The notes under the pieces: model-generated
Databases searched by the model: none
Told to the model about the DNA's origin: nothing
The model's input: the letters and a program-made list of their open reading frames with translations, nothing else
Shown: positions 63,353 to 64,000 of the stretch, one piece after another
Position numbering within the stretch: the stretch's first letter is position 1
How the letters are laid out: every line of letters starts with the position of its first letter
Translations under genes and position numbers: made by a program
Source: AP-15 sp963736715
Lineage (GTDB): Bacteria > Pseudomonadota > Alphaproteobacteria > ATCC43930 > CGMCC-115725
Reading direction: 5' to 3'
NCBI GenBank assembly: GCA_963736715.1
Contig: CAVTQA010000051.1
Span: forward strand, 62,001 to 126,000
Length of the DNA: 64,000 nt

Positions 63353-63453
63353 CCCGAAAATCTTCCCTCCATGGCGTCGATCGCAGCGCTGCGCACGGTG
63401 CTGACCTGATCCGAATTTCGCGCTACGCTGTCCGGCCAGACGGGAGGGGCGCG

Positions 63454-64000
63454 ATGAAGCGAAGCACGCAGCGAATACTCACCACCCATGTCGGCAGCCT
63501 GCCGCGGCCGCCGGATCTATTGGAAATGATCCAGGCCAAGGAGCGGGGCGAGCCCTTCGACGCAGGGGGCTATGCGCGCCGCGTCGAAAGCGCGGTCGCG
63601 GAAGTAGTGCGCAAGCAGGCTGAAAGCGGCATCGATATCGTTGCCGACGGCGAGATGGGGCGGTTCGGCTTCATCCCCTACGTCAACGAACGTCTTGCCG
63701 GCATCGAGCCGCGCAAGAGCGCCGGCCGCGGCAGCAACTGGGCGCAATCGCGGGAATATCTGGCATTTCCCGAATATTACCAATGGGCGTCGCAAATGCC
63801 TGGAGCGGCCGGAAGAGACTCCGCCGACGCAATGGGTGTGCACGGGTCCGATCGCCTACCGCGGGCGGGACGCGCTGCAGCGCGACATCGACAATCTGAA
63901 GGCCGCCCTCGCCGAAGTGGCCTGCGAGGAAGCCTTCATGCCGGCAGTGTCCCCGGCCAATCTCGCCAACTGGAACACCAACGAGTATTACAAAACCGAC
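63454..64000 (+). CDS. Cobalamin-independent methionine synthase (MetE C-terminal-like) family protein, partial and frameshifted
   Basis: Starts at ATG 63454 after GGGAGGGG. RILTTHVGSLPRPPDLLEMI and SGIDIVADGEMGRFGFIPYV are signatures of the UROD/MetE-like TIM-barrel family of stand-alone methyltransferases. The frame reads to MPGAAG and then fails; skipping one A near 63812 restores ETPPTQWVCTGPIAYRGRDALQRDI, continuing to the window end at KTD. The gene is cut by the window, so about 180 residues are visible. Acts on methyl transfer from folate or a related donor. Confidence 0.82.
   Translation, partial: MKRSTQRILTTHVGSLPRPPDLLEMIQAKERGEPFDAGGYARRVESAVAEVVRKQAESGIDIVADGEMGRFGFIPYVNERLAGIEPRKSAGRGSNWAQSREYLAFPEYYQWASQMPGAAGRDSADAMGVHGSDRLPRAGRAAARHRQSEGRPRRSGLRGSLHAGSVPGQSRQLEHQRVLQNR

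Overview
The window is a 64 kb chromosomal stretch from a GC-rich bacterium. Several features point to an alphaproteobacterium of the Rhizobiales/Rhodospirillales type. These include Bug-family solute receptors, tandem ABC_sub_bind receptors, FRC-like CoA transferases, a DUF5681 gene, a DUF1488 gene, an FlbD-like protein and the extragenic palindrome found in many Bradyrhizobium-like genomes. That placement is inference from gene content. No rRNA, tRNA or CRISPR array could be supported.

Layout. 0-3.6 kb: a giant flavo-iron-sulfur oxidoreductase fusing a GltD-like half to a DHODB/PyrK-like half. 3.6-17.2 kb: mostly catabolic and housekeeping genes, namely two tandem ABC receptors with the tail of a third, two FRC-like CoA transferases around a glutathione transferase, a 3-hydroxyisobutyrate-dehydrogenase-like enzyme, a CMD protein, a membrane protein, a secreted metallophosphoesterase, an SDR, an FlbD-like protein, mnmE and a DUF5681 pair. 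17.3-22.2 kb: an accessory island with orphan genes, a serine-recombinase tail, a broken GIY-YIG gene, dispersed palindromes, and an IS1595-family element whose inverted repeats and 8-bp target duplication are both visible. 22.2-38.8 kb: an M3 peptidase, SDRs, a Bug receptor, two amidohydrolases, a beta-propeller protein, a MOSC protein, an alpha/beta hydrolase, an Ldh-type dehydrogenase and an aldose epimerase. 38.8-41 kb: a periplasmic c-type haem protein of Vgb-lyase type. 41-46 kb: a multidrug efflux locus (emrB, marR, emrA, emrB) with a duplicated promoter block. 46-50 kb: an SDR, a TauD dioxygenase, an FAH-family protein and two small stress-type proteins. 50-63 kb: an ATP-dependent DNA ligase and its MBL exonuclease separated by an inserted block, plus two long zinc-ribbon/class III cyclase/ATPase/TPR proteins and a Crp/Fnr regulator divergent from one of them. 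63-64 kb: a collagen-like small protein and the start of a MetE-like gene.

How they work together. The efflux genes form a MarR-controlled operon with 4-bp overlaps. The cyclases and the Crp/Fnr protein could form a local cyclic-nucleotide circuit. The scattered CoA transferases, SDRs, amidohydrolases, FAH and TauD proteins suggest broad catabolism of organic acids and xenobiotics.

Caution. Ten genes carry between one and five frame changes each, about seventeen in all. Most read as single extra bases and many sit in short G/C runs. This looks more like residual indel error in the assembly than mass pseudogenisation, so broken genes should be confirmed before biological interpretation.
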